Positions 23,692 to 31,977 of a stretch of DNA of 43,717 bases are shown piece after piece. Below the pieces are notes generated by a model that was not told the DNA's origin, made no database searches, and worked only from the letters and a program-made list of their open reading frames with translations. Location: NCBI GenBank assembly GCA_003169695.1, contig PNAS01000055.1, forward strand, positions 1 to 43,717. The letters are read 5' to 3'. This DNA is from Spartobacteria bacterium. GTDB lineage: Bacteria > Verrucomicrobiota > Verrucomicrobiia > Chthoniobacterales > UBA10450. The first letter of the stretch is position 1; every line of letters starts with the position of its first letter. The position numbers were made by a program, and so were the translations under genes.

Positions 23692-26367
23692 GTGAAACCC
23701 GTGCGCGCTTCCCGATTTCTTTCGTTTGGCACTATGATGTCACTTACGTTGGCCACCACCTTGAACGCTGAAAAACCATTCGATTTCGCTAGTACGCCAG
23801 GAAAACTGCCGAAACAGGTCGTGCCGGAAGAATACGACATTCGAATTGCGCCCGATTTGGGAAAGTTCACTTTTGCCGGATCGGAAACTGTAAACTTGAA
23901 GGTCCGGCAGCCAGTTCGCCTGTTGGTCTTGAACGCCCTCGAGATCAAAATCACGAACGCGGCGCTCGATGGAAAGGCGATTCCTGAATCCGCCCTCAAG
24001 CTCGATCCAAAGCAGGAGACGTTGACTATCACGCTCGCGAGTGAGTTGCCCGCCGGCGCACACAGTCTCGAGCTCAATTTTAACGGCAAGATCAATCAGC
24101 AGGGACAGGGTCTCTTTTACGCGCCGTATCAGGAGCAGGGCACGGGCGCGAAGAAGATCATGCTCGGGACTCAATTCGAAGCGACTGACGCGCGCCGATT
24201 TTTTCCTTGCTGGGATGAGCCGAGCTTCCGCGCCCGTTTTCGGTTGACCGTGATCGTGCCGGAGAACTTTACCGCCATGTCGAATATGCCGGTGGAGAAA
24301 GAAACAAAAGTCGGAGGCGGCAAAGAAGTCCGATTCGCTGCCACTCCGCCGATGGCGAGTTACCTCAACGTCTTTTGCGCGGGCGAGTTGGATGGAATCG
24401 AAGCGAAAACCAAGGACGTCGCTCACGGCGTGATCGCGACCAAAGGAAAAGCGGAGATGGGGCACTACGCACTAGAGAGTTCGCAACAGATCCTCGATTA
24501 CTACAACGATTATTTCGGCGTGCCGTACCCGCTGCCGAAGCTCGATCACATCGCGATCCCGGGAGGTTTCGGCGGAGCCATGGAGAACTGGGGCGGCATC
24601 ACTTACTACGAATCGCGCCTCCTGTTCGATCCGGAAAAATCCTCGGAGGAAACCAAGCAGAATATCTACGAAGTGATCGCCCACGAGACGGCGCACATGT
24701 GGTTTGGTGATCTCGTCACGATGGCTTGGTGGGACAACCTCTGGCTTAATGAAGGATTCGCCTCGTGGATGGGGACCAAGTGCACCGCGAAATTCAATCC
24801 GCAGTGGGAGACCTGGCTGAGTAAGAGCGTTCCTCGCGATCCGACCCGCCGTCACGGCATCGGCAGGGAACCCGCCATGGAAGGTGACGCGCGGCCCACG
24901 ACGCATCCGATTCAACAAACCATCGCCACTGAAGCGGAAGCGAGCAGTGCTTTCGACGACATTACCTACCGAAAAGGCATGTCGCTCATCCGGATGCTCG
25001 AAAGCTTTCTGGGAGAAAATGTTTTCCGCGATGGCATTCGCAAGTACATGGCGGCTCACAAATTTTCGAATTCAACTACCGCCGATCTTTGGAATGCGCT
25101 TTCCGAAGCGTCAGGCCAACCGGTGGGAGAAATCGCCGCAGCCTGGACGCAACAACCAGGTTTCCCGGTGGTGAAAGTGACGCGGGATCCAAGCGGAAGA
25201 ATCACTCTCGCGCAGGAGCGCTTCACGGTGCACTTCCCGAAAGCGCCGCCGCTCGAGTGGAAGATTCCCCTCACCTATTCGGTCGCGGGTGAAGCGGCTC
25301 CGGCGAGTTTGCTCATGACGTCCAAGACAGTCGGCCTGCCGAACATTCCAGCCGGCCGTGCGATCAAGTTCAACGTCGAAGGCGCCGGCAACTATCGCGT
25401 CGAATACGACGAGCCGTCGTGGAAATTGCTTCTCGCGGAATTGCCGACGCTGACCTCAGCCGACCGGGTGAATCTCCTGGCCGACGCCTGGGCGCTGGTC
25501 CAGGCAAACCGCGCCTCGCTTTCGCTCTATCTCGATCTCGTCGAAAAATTGCCCACCAAAGATGAACTGGCCGAACGCGAGCAGATCATGCACGTGTTCG
25601 ATTTCATTAATCGACTCCTCGCCGGGCAGCCTCAACGCGAGCAGTTCCAGAAGTATGCTCGCTCCGTTCTGCGCTCCAGTTTCGAGCAGGTGGGTTGGGA
25701 ACCGAAAAGCGGTGAACCCTCTAGGATCGCTTCGCTGCGCGCGAGCCTGATCAATTCCTTAGGCGAACTGAACGACGAAGAAATCGTCGCCGGTAGCCGC
25801 GAGCGTTTTCAAAAGTTTCTGGCCGATCCCGCCTCACTGGCGCCGGATTTGCGCGCACCGGTCTTCGCCGTGGTGGGCCGCTACGCGGACGAAGCTGCCT
25901 GGAACAGGTTGCATGAGCTCGGCCTGAAAACGACGAGCATCGAAGAGAAACAAAATTACTACGACGCGCTCGCGTCCGCGATCGATCCGAAACTCGCCGC
26001 GCGGACTCTGGAGATTTCGCTCGGTGACGAACTGCCAACGAGCCGCGCGATTTTCGTTGTGGCAAAGGTAGCGCGGGAGAGTGAGCGACCGGACGTGGCG
26101 TGGCAGTTTGCGAAAGCCCACATGAAACAGCTCCTCGCGAAGACGGACGCGCTCGCCGCGAACAGTTACGCCCCGGGTTTGTTCACCTTCTTCTCCGACG
26201 CCGCGCGCATTTCGGAGTTGGAGGCCTACGCGAAGTCCGATCTTCCGCCGACTGCCGCAAAGGACGTGGCGAAGGCAATCGATGAAGTCGGCTTTCGCGC
26301 CGAGTTCAAAGCGCGCGTGTCCACACAGATTGCTGCCTGGATCAGTAAAGCGGCCAAGGAACCTTAG
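23692..26367 (+). CDS. M1-family zinc aminopeptidase (exported)
   Basis: 891 residues from a GTG start. A signal peptide ends near LNA at about residue 27. The M1 N-terminal beta domain is followed by the exopeptidase motif GAMEN at 295-299, zinc motif HETAH (H331, E332, H335) and third ligand E354 (WLNEGFA). An ERAP1-type C-terminal helical domain spans about residues 570-880. It removes N-terminal amino acids from peptides; the signal places it in the periplasm or outside. Size and the ERAP-like C-terminal domain favour the APN/ERAP branch over short M1 enzymes. It stands alone, convergent with an M50 protease. Confidence 0.93.
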   Translation: MKPVRASRFLSFGTMMSLTLATTLNAEKPFDFASTPGKLPKQVVPEEYDIRIAPDLGKFTFAGSETVNLKVRQPVRLLVLNALEIKITNAALDGKAIPESALKLDPKQETLTITLASELPAGAHSLELNFNGKINQQGQGLFYAPYQEQGTGAKKIMLGTQFEATDARRFFPCWDEPSFRARFRLTVIVPENFTAMSNMPVEKETKVGGGKEVRFAATPPMASYLNVFCAGELDGIEAKTKDVAHGVIATKGKAEMGHYALESSQQILDYYNDYFGVPYPLPKLDHIAIPGGFGGAMENWGGITYYESRLLFDPEKSSEETKQNIYEVIAHETAHMWFGDLVTMAWWDNLWLNEGFASWMGTKCTAKFNPQWETWLSKSVPRDPTRRHGIGREPAMEGDARPTTHPIQQTIATEAEASSAFDDITYRKGMSLIRMLESFLGENVFRDGIRKYMAAHKFSNSTTADLWNALSEASGQPVGEIAAAWTQQPGFPVVKVTRDPSGRITLAQERFTVHFPKAPPLEWKIPLTYSVAGEAAPASLLMTSKTVGLPNIPAGRAIKFNVEGAGNYRVEYDEPSWKLLLAELPTLTSADRVNLLADAWALVQANRASLSLYLDLVEKLPTKDELAEREQIMHVFDFINRLLAGQPQREQFQKYARSVLRSSFEQVGWEPKSGEPSRIASLRASLINSLGELNDEEIVAGSRERFQKFLADPASLAPDLRAPVFAVVGRYADEAAWNRLHELGLKTTSIEEKQNYYDALASAIDPKLAARTLEISLGDELPTSRAIFVVAKVARESERPDVAWQFAKAHMKQLLAKTDALAANSYAPGLFTFFSDAARISELEAYAKSDLPPTAAKDVAKAIDEVGFRAEFKARVSTQIAAWISKAAKEP

Positions 26368-26386
26368 CGGCTGCGCAATGCCGGAC

Positions 26387-26453
26387 GATGTAGCGGCGCT
26401 TGTGTCAAGCGCCGGAGCCTTCAACAGGTGCTTGGCACAAGCACCTCTACATC
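26387..26453. repeat. Double-hairpin intergenic element
   Basis: Outer arms GATGTAG (26387-26393) and CTACATC (26447-26453) enclose two perfect 8-base hairpins with 5-base loops. The first is CGGCGCTT / AAGCGCCG (26394-26414, loop GTGTC). The second is AGGTGCTT / AAGCACCT (26426-26446, loop GGCAC). The same architecture, with the same first loop, occurs at 40563-40622. It lies between the converging aminopeptidase and M50 genes. Confidence 0.75.
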
Positions 26454-26454
26454 A

Positions 26455-27186
26455 TCAAACCCGCGGGGATAGCGGAGGCGGCGAGGCTTTCCTTGCGACT
26501 TCCTCCGCTACTAGCGCTTTCGCGTACTGCCAGCCCGCAATCGCGCGGCTCAGAAGGAAGAACGCCATTATCGCGGTCCAGACAACATTCAATCGCAACA
26601 AAAGGGCAAGTCCCGCCAGAGATATGGACCCAATTACGCCGATTACGCTGGCGATCTGTAAACTGCGGATTTCTCCGAGCGGAAACCAGAGCAACGCCTG
26701 GAGAATCTGTCCTCCATCGAGCGGATAAACGGGCAGCATGTTGAAAATAAGCAGGACCAAATTGATGGTACGAATCATCCCGATAAGGCGGAACGCGTCC
26801 GGAGCGTCCTCAAACCATCCAGCGTGGCCCGCGAAAATCCAAAGCAGCTCCAGCACGGGGACCAGCGCAACGTTCACAAGAGGCCCGGCCGCAATACTCC
26901 AGAGCACGGCGCCCGGACGCCGCGGCGGGTTTACAAACGCGATGCCACCAAGAGGCCACAGGACGATACGATCGGCGGAGCCGCCGGTTTGCCGGCAGGC
27001 CAACGCGTGGCCGAATTCGTGGAGAAGGACAATCGCAAAGAGGGCGAGGTATTCGTAAACCGCAAAGATCGGCGCGCGATAGTTGTTCAGGCGCTGAGTG
27101 AGCTGATAGGCCGCAACGATGAACCAGGAAAAATGGAGGTAAACCTGGATGCCGCTAAATCGAAAGAGACGAATGGCGCCTTGCAT
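26455..27186 (-). CDS. M50-family (site-2 protease type) membrane metalloprotease
   Basis: 243 residues, about six membrane segments. The zinc motif HEFGH is at 56-60 within the second hydrophobic segment (ALFAIVLLHEFGHALAC), and the second motif LPVYPLDGGQ holds Asp157. No PDZ or CBS domain is attached, so it is the minimal type. Such proteases cut substrates inside the membrane, for example anti-sigma factors. The ECF/anti-sigma pair 3 kb away is a possible but unproven client. Confidence 0.9.
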   Translation of the reverse strand: MQGAIRLFRFSGIQVYLHFSWFIVAAYQLTQRLNNYRAPIFAVYEYLALFAIVLLHEFGHALACRQTGGSADRIVLWPLGGIAFVNPPRRPGAVLWSIAAGPLVNVALVPVLELLWIFAGHAGWFEDAPDAFRLIGMIRTINLVLLIFNMLPVYPLDGGQILQALLWFPLGEIRSLQIASVIGVIGSISLAGLALLLRLNVVWTAIMAFFLLSRAIAGWQYAKALVAEEVARKASPPPLSPRV

Positions 27187-27231
27187 AACCAGCGCAAACC
27201 TACAGTCGAAAAGACACGGGCGCGCCCCGTT

Positions 27232-27714
27232 TTACAAAGTGACCTCGGTTGGAGCGTCCGAGGAAACGAGAAGTCGCATCGGCAACATCGGGGATTCGTA
27301 GAAGCCGTGGCGTTTAAAGAAATTCTGAGAACGCAGCTCAGGACGGTCCGTCAACAAGGTGATGCGCAAAAACTTTTTCTGCTTCGCGAAGTTGATCGCG
27401 TACTCGAGCAGTTGCGAGCCGTAGCCGTGGCCCCGAAACGAGTCGTGCACCACCAAATCTTCCAAGAGGAGGACGAAACCGCCCTCCGCGGTGCTGATCG
27501 TGAAAAGCAAATTGATCATGCCCACGATCGTTCGATCCCGCCGGAGCACGAAGACACGCCCGCGATTCGGCTCCTCGAAGATCAACCGCAGGCCTTGGAG
27601 CTGTTTCTGCTTGTTCGGCCGAAAGTCGCTTTCTTCGCTGAAAAGCTCGCCGAGAAGATTGGACAGTTCGTCCAGGTCTTCGAAAATGGCGGGCTCGATG
27701 ACGACTTCGCTCAT
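27232..27714 (-). CDS. GNAT-family N-acetyltransferase
   Basis: 160 residues from the ATG at 27714; the longer frame reaches into the rpmH promoter. The GNAT core is clear: LEDLVVHDSFRGHGYGSQLL contains the acetyl-CoA binding R-G-x-G-x-G/S pattern, followed by FAKQKKFLRITLLTDRP and NFFKRHGFYES. It transfers an acetyl group to an unknown amine. It is divergent from rpmH, 45 bases downstream of the M50 gene's start on the same strand. Confidence 0.9.
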   Translation of the reverse strand: MSEVVIEPAIFEDLDELSNLLGELFSEESDFRPNKQKQLQGLRLIFEEPNRGRVFVLRRDRTIVGMINLLFTISTAEGGFVLLLEDLVVHDSFRGHGYGSQLLEYAINFAKQKKFLRITLLTDRPELRSQNFFKRHGFYESPMLPMRLLVSSDAPTEVTL

Positions 27715-27779
27715 GGGGGCTTTCGTTATTCCACAAAGATGGCGCTGTTGCAATGCGATATCGGAAACGTGTGCGAAAA

Positions 27780-27807
27780 TTGACAAAGCAGGCAGCGACC
27801 CTAAAGT
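27780..27807 (+). promoter_or_regulatory. Probable sigma-70 promoter of rpmH
   Basis: TTGACA (27780-27785), a perfect -35 match, and TAAAGT (27802-27807) are separated by 16 bases and lie about 40 bases before the rpmH start codon. The match is strong for a gene that must be highly expressed. Confidence 0.6.
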
Positions 27808-27846
27808 AGCCACCTTCCAATCGCCCGTGCGGTCGGTTCTTCCCTT

Positions 27847-28020
27847 ATGAAACGCACCTTACAGCGCTCCAAGCGCACCCGAAAGAATCAGCACGGTTTT
27901 CGCGCGCGCATGAGCACGAAGGGCGGGCGAGCCTGTCTCGCGCGGCGACGCCAGCGGGGCCGCAAACGTCTCCTGCCGAAGGGCGCGGAAGTCCATTACG
28001 CTCGGCACACGCAGGCGTAA
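27847..28020 (+). CDS. rpmH: 50S ribosomal protein L34
   Basis: 57 residues, very basic. It begins [20 protein letters not shown] and continues [20 protein letters not shown], the typical L34 pattern. The C-terminus extends about 11 residues beyond the usual 44-46. The protein is buried in 23S rRNA. It is followed at once by a gene on the other strand, so rnpA, yidD and yidC, the normal downstream partners, are absent here. No strong Shine-Dalgarno sequence precedes the ATG. Confidence 0.93.
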   Translation: MKRTLQRSKRTRKNQHGFRARMSTKGGRACLARRRQRGRKRLLPKGAEVHYARHTQA

Positions 28021-28025
28021 ATCGC

Positions 28026-29114
28026 CTAACGGCTCAATTCGCCGAGTGGACCGGCATATCCGGTTAACTCCAGATATCCGCGGCCCTTGATCGCCTTGCC
28101 GTCACGCGTCCCGCTCGCATCGATCGCCCCTTCCCAATAAGTAATCGGGCCGAGCGCCAGCTCTTGATCCTCCAGCGCCGCCCGGACTACAAACTCCGTC
28201 TGCTGTCCCGGAAGCGTGATACGCCAGCCGATGGGATATTGCGCGCCGTTCGCTTTGCTTTTCCAAAATGCGATCGGCGTCATCCGAAAATCCGCGCTGC
28301 GCAGGTGCGTGGCCAGGCCATTAGAATCGATCCAAGTGCCGCTGGAACTCGAATCCGGGTCGCCGTTCTTGAGGCGCATTTGGTAAAGCATCAATTCCGT
28401 CCCATCCTGCCATTGCAGACAAATCCAATCCCAACCGGCCTGACCCTCTGCGAGTTGGCCGGTCGCCCACTCGTGATCGAACCAGCTCTCGCCGCGAAAA
28501 GGATACGACTTTCCATCCACGAAAAACTCGCCGGTCGTCTGCAGGCGCGGGATCGAATAATAATGCGAGACGTGTCCGCTCGCGCTGGCTTTGACGCTAA
28601 TGCCGTTTTCGCCATGCACGACAGGCGACTTGGCTGCGCGCAAATGCAGCTGGATAACGCCTTCCTGGTTCGAGGCCATTAGATCGAACGCGTCGTCGCC
28701 GTTGGACGCAAGAGTCCAGTTATCGATCCAAGCCAAACGTTTGCCGTCGTCAAAACCGGCCTCACCGAATGCTCCCCGGCTCGTTTTTTGTTCGAAGCGG
28801 AAATGCTGTTTTGAGACGTCGGTGAGCGCGAAGTGGGCGAACTTTAAATCGTCGACGATAAAGCGCGAAGAATTCGGATCCCGCTCGGCGTGAGGCGTAA
28901 TGCCCTGCCGGAAGAAGGTCAATTCGTAGCCAAGGCGGTGGCCTTCGCCGTCGAAAACATTGCCGGTGAAGTACCACCACTCCGTTTTGAAATCCCGGTG
29001 GGCGTGATGATCTCGCGGAAACTCGTATTGCCAGCCCGGCTCCGCCGTTTTCCAATCGGCACCTAGTGCACCGGCCGCGAGCAGGACAATTAAGAAAGCT
29101 CGAACCTTTTTCAT
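28026..29114 (-). CDS. AttH-like lipocalin-family protein
   Basis: 362 residues from the ATG at 29114, chosen because it opens a signal peptide (KKVRAFLIVLLAAGALGADW) and overlaps the permease stop by four bases. The mature protein has the signature of the CrtC/AttH lipocalin-like family: FKTEWWYFTGNV near the start, ESWFDHEWATGQ, GWDWICLQW, and the closing TYWEGAIDASG and GYLELTGYAG. AttH is the exported part of AttEFGH-type transporters thought to handle lipids or other hydrophobic substrates. A carotenoid hydratase role is less likely, since no carotenoid genes are nearby. Confidence 0.87.
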   Translation of the reverse strand: MKKVRAFLIVLLAAGALGADWKTAEPGWQYEFPRDHHAHRDFKTEWWYFTGNVFDGEGHRLGYELTFFRQGITPHAERDPNSSRFIVDDLKFAHFALTDVSKQHFRFEQKTSRGAFGEAGFDDGKRLAWIDNWTLASNGDDAFDLMASNQEGVIQLHLRAAKSPVVHGENGISVKASASGHVSHYYSIPRLQTTGEFFVDGKSYPFRGESWFDHEWATGQLAEGQAGWDWICLQWQDGTELMLYQMRLKNGDPDSSSSGTWIDSNGLATHLRSADFRMTPIAFWKSKANGAQYPIGWRITLPGQQTEFVVRAALEDQELALGPITYWEGAIDASGTRDGKAIKGRGYLELTGYAGPLGELSR

Positions 29115-31684
29115 TCGCTGCGCAAGTTCTCCGCGAGGACGAGCCATCCCGCCCGCCAGGCCGGCAAAATGCCGGCGACCAACGCGGCCGCGAAGATCCA
29201 AAAAGGAGTCAACGCGAGGGAGCGCCACGGAAACGCGAGCTGAATCGTCCAACCAAAGAACGCGCGATTGATCACTCCGATGAGCACGAGCGAGAGACAA
29301 AGGCCAGACGCCACTCCGATCACTGCGGCCAGCGCTCCGAGCATCGCGGTTTCCCACAGCAAAAGTCTCCGTATCTGGCCCGCGCTCCCTCCGATGGCTC
29401 GCATGATCGCCAGCTCGCGGGAACGTTCCGTGATCAAGATCGTCAGGGACAAAAAAATTCCCGTTATCGCGACGATGACCGCGATCGTCCGCAACACGTA
29501 GGTCACAGCGAAGGTCTGGTCGAAGATTTGGAAAATGCGCGTGCGCAACGACCGGTTCGAGTAGATCACGAACTGACCATTGCGGCTGAACTGCTGTCGG
29601 AAAGCTTCACTCAGCATTTCACCGGAACCAGTTTTCTTTAAATAAACAGCAACGCTATTCACGCGGTCGTCATGCCAGAATTGGATGAAATTCCGTGCGC
29701 TCATGAAGACGATTCCTTGATCGCGTGTGTAATCATAAAAGATCCCAGCGATAGGGAACTTGCGGACGCCCTCGGGCGTGATCAGCTCGATCGACTTACC
29801 ATCCTGAAGGCGATGGCGACGAACGAAAGTTTCCGAAACAAGGACGCACGGTTCTGCCTGAAATCGACGCATGATCTCCGGTCCGTTGCCCTGCAAAAAT
29901 TGGAAATGCCGCCGTTCGCTCCCGCGCACAACTGCGACGGCAGCAATTTGCTCACCCATCGGCAAATCCATTTCGCGAAAAGTATCCACCGTTTCGACCG
30001 CTGGATGACTTGCCAGAAATTGCACGGCCGCCGGTGGGATAAAGGAGGAAGGCCCGACGATTTCATTCGAAGCCGGCGCGATGAAGAGGTCCGCGATCAA
30101 GGTGTCGTTGATCCATGTCTCCACGGTTTGGCGGAAAGAAAACACCATCACGCTTACTCCGACGGTCATCGCTACAGCCGCTGCGAGCGCGGCGATTGTG
30201 ATCGAGTTTCGGAGGAGAGCACGGGAAAGATTCTCCGCTCCTAGTTCCGCTTCGACGGCGGCTTTTCCGCGCTGGCGCTGCACCGCACGAAAAAACCTCC
30301 GCGCCCCTGAGCTGAAATGGGAGGTCGACCATGGCACAAGAAAGGAAAACCCGGCGAGGACAAAGAACGCCGCGACAAAACCGAGCCACGGCGGACCAGT
30401 CGAAAGGGCGAGAAAAGAAAAAGCAGCCGCGAGGAGAATGGAAACCAGCCCGCTCCACAACCACGCGACCGACGGGTCCACCGATCTCTCCAGGATCGTG
30501 CCGCCATGCAGCGCGTGCACCGGTGCCATATTCGCCGCGGCATGCGCCGGAAGCCACGCAGAGGCGATGACCGAGGCCAGACCAATTGTCCAGGCGATCA
30601 CGAAGGTCCACGGATCCAATGCCACCTGCTTCACATTCACGAGCACGTACAGCGATGAAATCGTTTCGGCGACCGCGCCGACCAGGAGCCGCGCGAGAAG
30701 GAGCCCTCCCGCCAATCCAAAAAAAGCGCCAATCGAACCGAGAACGATCGCTTCTCCCAGGAAAAGCGCCCGCACTTCGTTGCGCGTTACGCCTAACGAG
30801 CGCAGTATTCCGATTTCGCGGCGGCGGCGAGCGACCGATGCGGAGACGGTGTTGTAAATAAGAAACATCCCGACAACCAGCGAGAGCAGGCTCATCGCGG
30901 AGAGATTCAACTCGAAACCGCCAAGCATCTTGTCCACCTCTTCAGTGCGTTGGGCAGGAGCGGCCACAGCCGCATCCGGCGGCAAGACCTTCCGAAGCTC
31001 TCGGACGACTTTTTCGCGATCGTGCGGATTCGTCAGCCGCAACTGAATCGCGCTCAATTCTCCGCGACGGCCAAACAATTCCTGCGCCCATCCGATATCC
31101 ATCACCGCAAAATGCGAATCGAAGGCTCCTTCGCTCCGGAGGATGAATCCCACCTGCAATTCATGATCGATCACGTTCACCTGTGCGCGGATTTTATCTC
31201 CCGATTTCAGATTGTGCCTGGCAACGAACTCTTCGGTGACCGCAATGGCTCCCGGACCGCCAAGCCATCGCTGGATATCAAATTTTCCAGCGTCGAAATC
31301 GGTCGGATCGAACGTTCGGAAAGGCGCGTTCGTAAAAATATCGATCCCGAGGACTTCCAGATATTCGCCCGGGAAATCCGGCAGCGTCACCAAACCTCGC
31401 ACGAGCGGCGTCGCGGCGGAGATGCCAGTGGCAGCTGCGGCCATCGGGAAAACCGTCTCAGGAAGGTTCCGGGCCGGCGCCGTAATTTGCAGCTCCGCTT
31501 TACCGGCCACCATGTCGACCGTGGCGGCGAACGCGCGATTCGCACTGTGATTGGCGATTTGGGTTGCGAGATAAACCGCGACGCCGAGTGCGACGCTCAA
31601 AATATTCAAGATGGCCAGAAGCGGATGGCGCCGCAGATGACGGAGAACGTGCCATCTGAAAATACGAAAATATTGTGCCCTCAC
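29111..31684 (-). CDS. FtsX-like ABC transporter permease (double)
   Basis: 857 residues. The first membrane helix is at about 22-44 (LLAILNILSVALGVAVYLAT), followed by a large MacB-type periplasmic domain. Three helices near 265-385 contain the FtsX pattern VARRRREIGILRSLGVTRNEV. The half is then repeated, with SITIAALAAAVAMTVGV near the middle and TERSRELAIMRAIGGSAG in the last third. This is the AttF/AttG-like fused type. It works with an ABC ATPase that normally lies upstream; none is found in the 213 bases before it. It is coupled to the AttH-like gene by a 4-base overlap. Confidence 0.92.
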   Translation of the reverse strand: MRAQYFRIFRWHVLRHLRRHPLLAILNILSVALGVAVYLATQIANHSANRAFAATVDMVAGKAELQITAPARNLPETVFPMAAAATGISAATPLVRGLVTLPDFPGEYLEVLGIDIFTNAPFRTFDPTDFDAGKFDIQRWLGGPGAIAVTEEFVARHNLKSGDKIRAQVNVIDHELQVGFILRSEGAFDSHFAVMDIGWAQELFGRRGELSAIQLRLTNPHDREKVVRELRKVLPPDAAVAAPAQRTEEVDKMLGGFELNLSAMSLLSLVVGMFLIYNTVSASVARRRREIGILRSLGVTRNEVRALFLGEAIVLGSIGAFFGLAGGLLLARLLVGAVAETISSLYVLVNVKQVALDPWTFVIAWTIGLASVIASAWLPAHAAANMAPVHALHGGTILERSVDPSVAWLWSGLVSILLAAAFSFLALSTGPPWLGFVAAFFVLAGFSFLVPWSTSHFSSGARRFFRAVQRQRGKAAVEAELGAENLSRALLRNSITIAALAAAVAMTVGVSVMVFSFRQTVETWINDTLIADLFIAPASNEIVGPSSFIPPAAVQFLASHPAVETVDTFREMDLPMGEQIAAVAVVRGSERRHFQFLQGNGPEIMRRFQAEPCVLVSETFVRRHRLQDGKSIELITPEGVRKFPIAGIFYDYTRDQGIVFMSARNFIQFWHDDRVNSVAVYLKKTGSGEMLSEAFRQQFSRNGQFVIYSNRSLRTRIFQIFDQTFAVTYVLRTIAVIVAITGIFLSLTILITERSRELAIMRAIGGSAGQIRRLLLWETAMLGALAAVIGVASGLCLSLVLIGVINRAFFGWTIQLAFPWRSLALTPFWIFAAALVAGILPAWRAGWLVLAENLRSE

Positions 31685-31897
31685 ATCGCTGTCGCCTTCT
31701 CCTTGAGTGCGCAGAAACTAACCGGCATTTGAATGCTTCCAAAGAAGTTGTGGTCAGAAGTTCACCACGGGATTAATTCAGCCTGACACAGCGGATTTGC
31801 CGTTGCAGAGTATGAATTCCGGGATGAAAATTCCCGCCGATCGTTCGCCGAAGCCCTTATTTACTTTGAAACCCCGCTTCCAAACGATCGCAACTTC

Positions 31898-31970
31898 GCA
31901 CCGCTAGCTCAATTGGCAGAGCAAGTGACTCTTAATCACTGGGTTGTTGGTTCGATTCCAACGCGGTGCA
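31898..31970 (+). tRNA. tRNA-Lys (anticodon CUU)
   Basis: The acceptor stem GCACCGC (31898-31904) pairs with GCGGTGC (31963-31969), discriminator A at 31970. A D arm GCTC...GAGC, the anticodon stem AGTGA/TCACT with loop CTCTTAA (anticodon CTT) and the T arm TTGGTTCGATTCCAA follow. It decodes AAG. CCA is not encoded. It ends 7 bases before the converging nadE stop. No clear promoter was found upstream. Confidence 0.97.
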
Positions 31971-31977
31971 GGTTTCG

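Noticed and set aside
31685..31897. Promoter for tRNA-Lys
   Set aside because: No -35/-10 pair at correct spacing could be supported.
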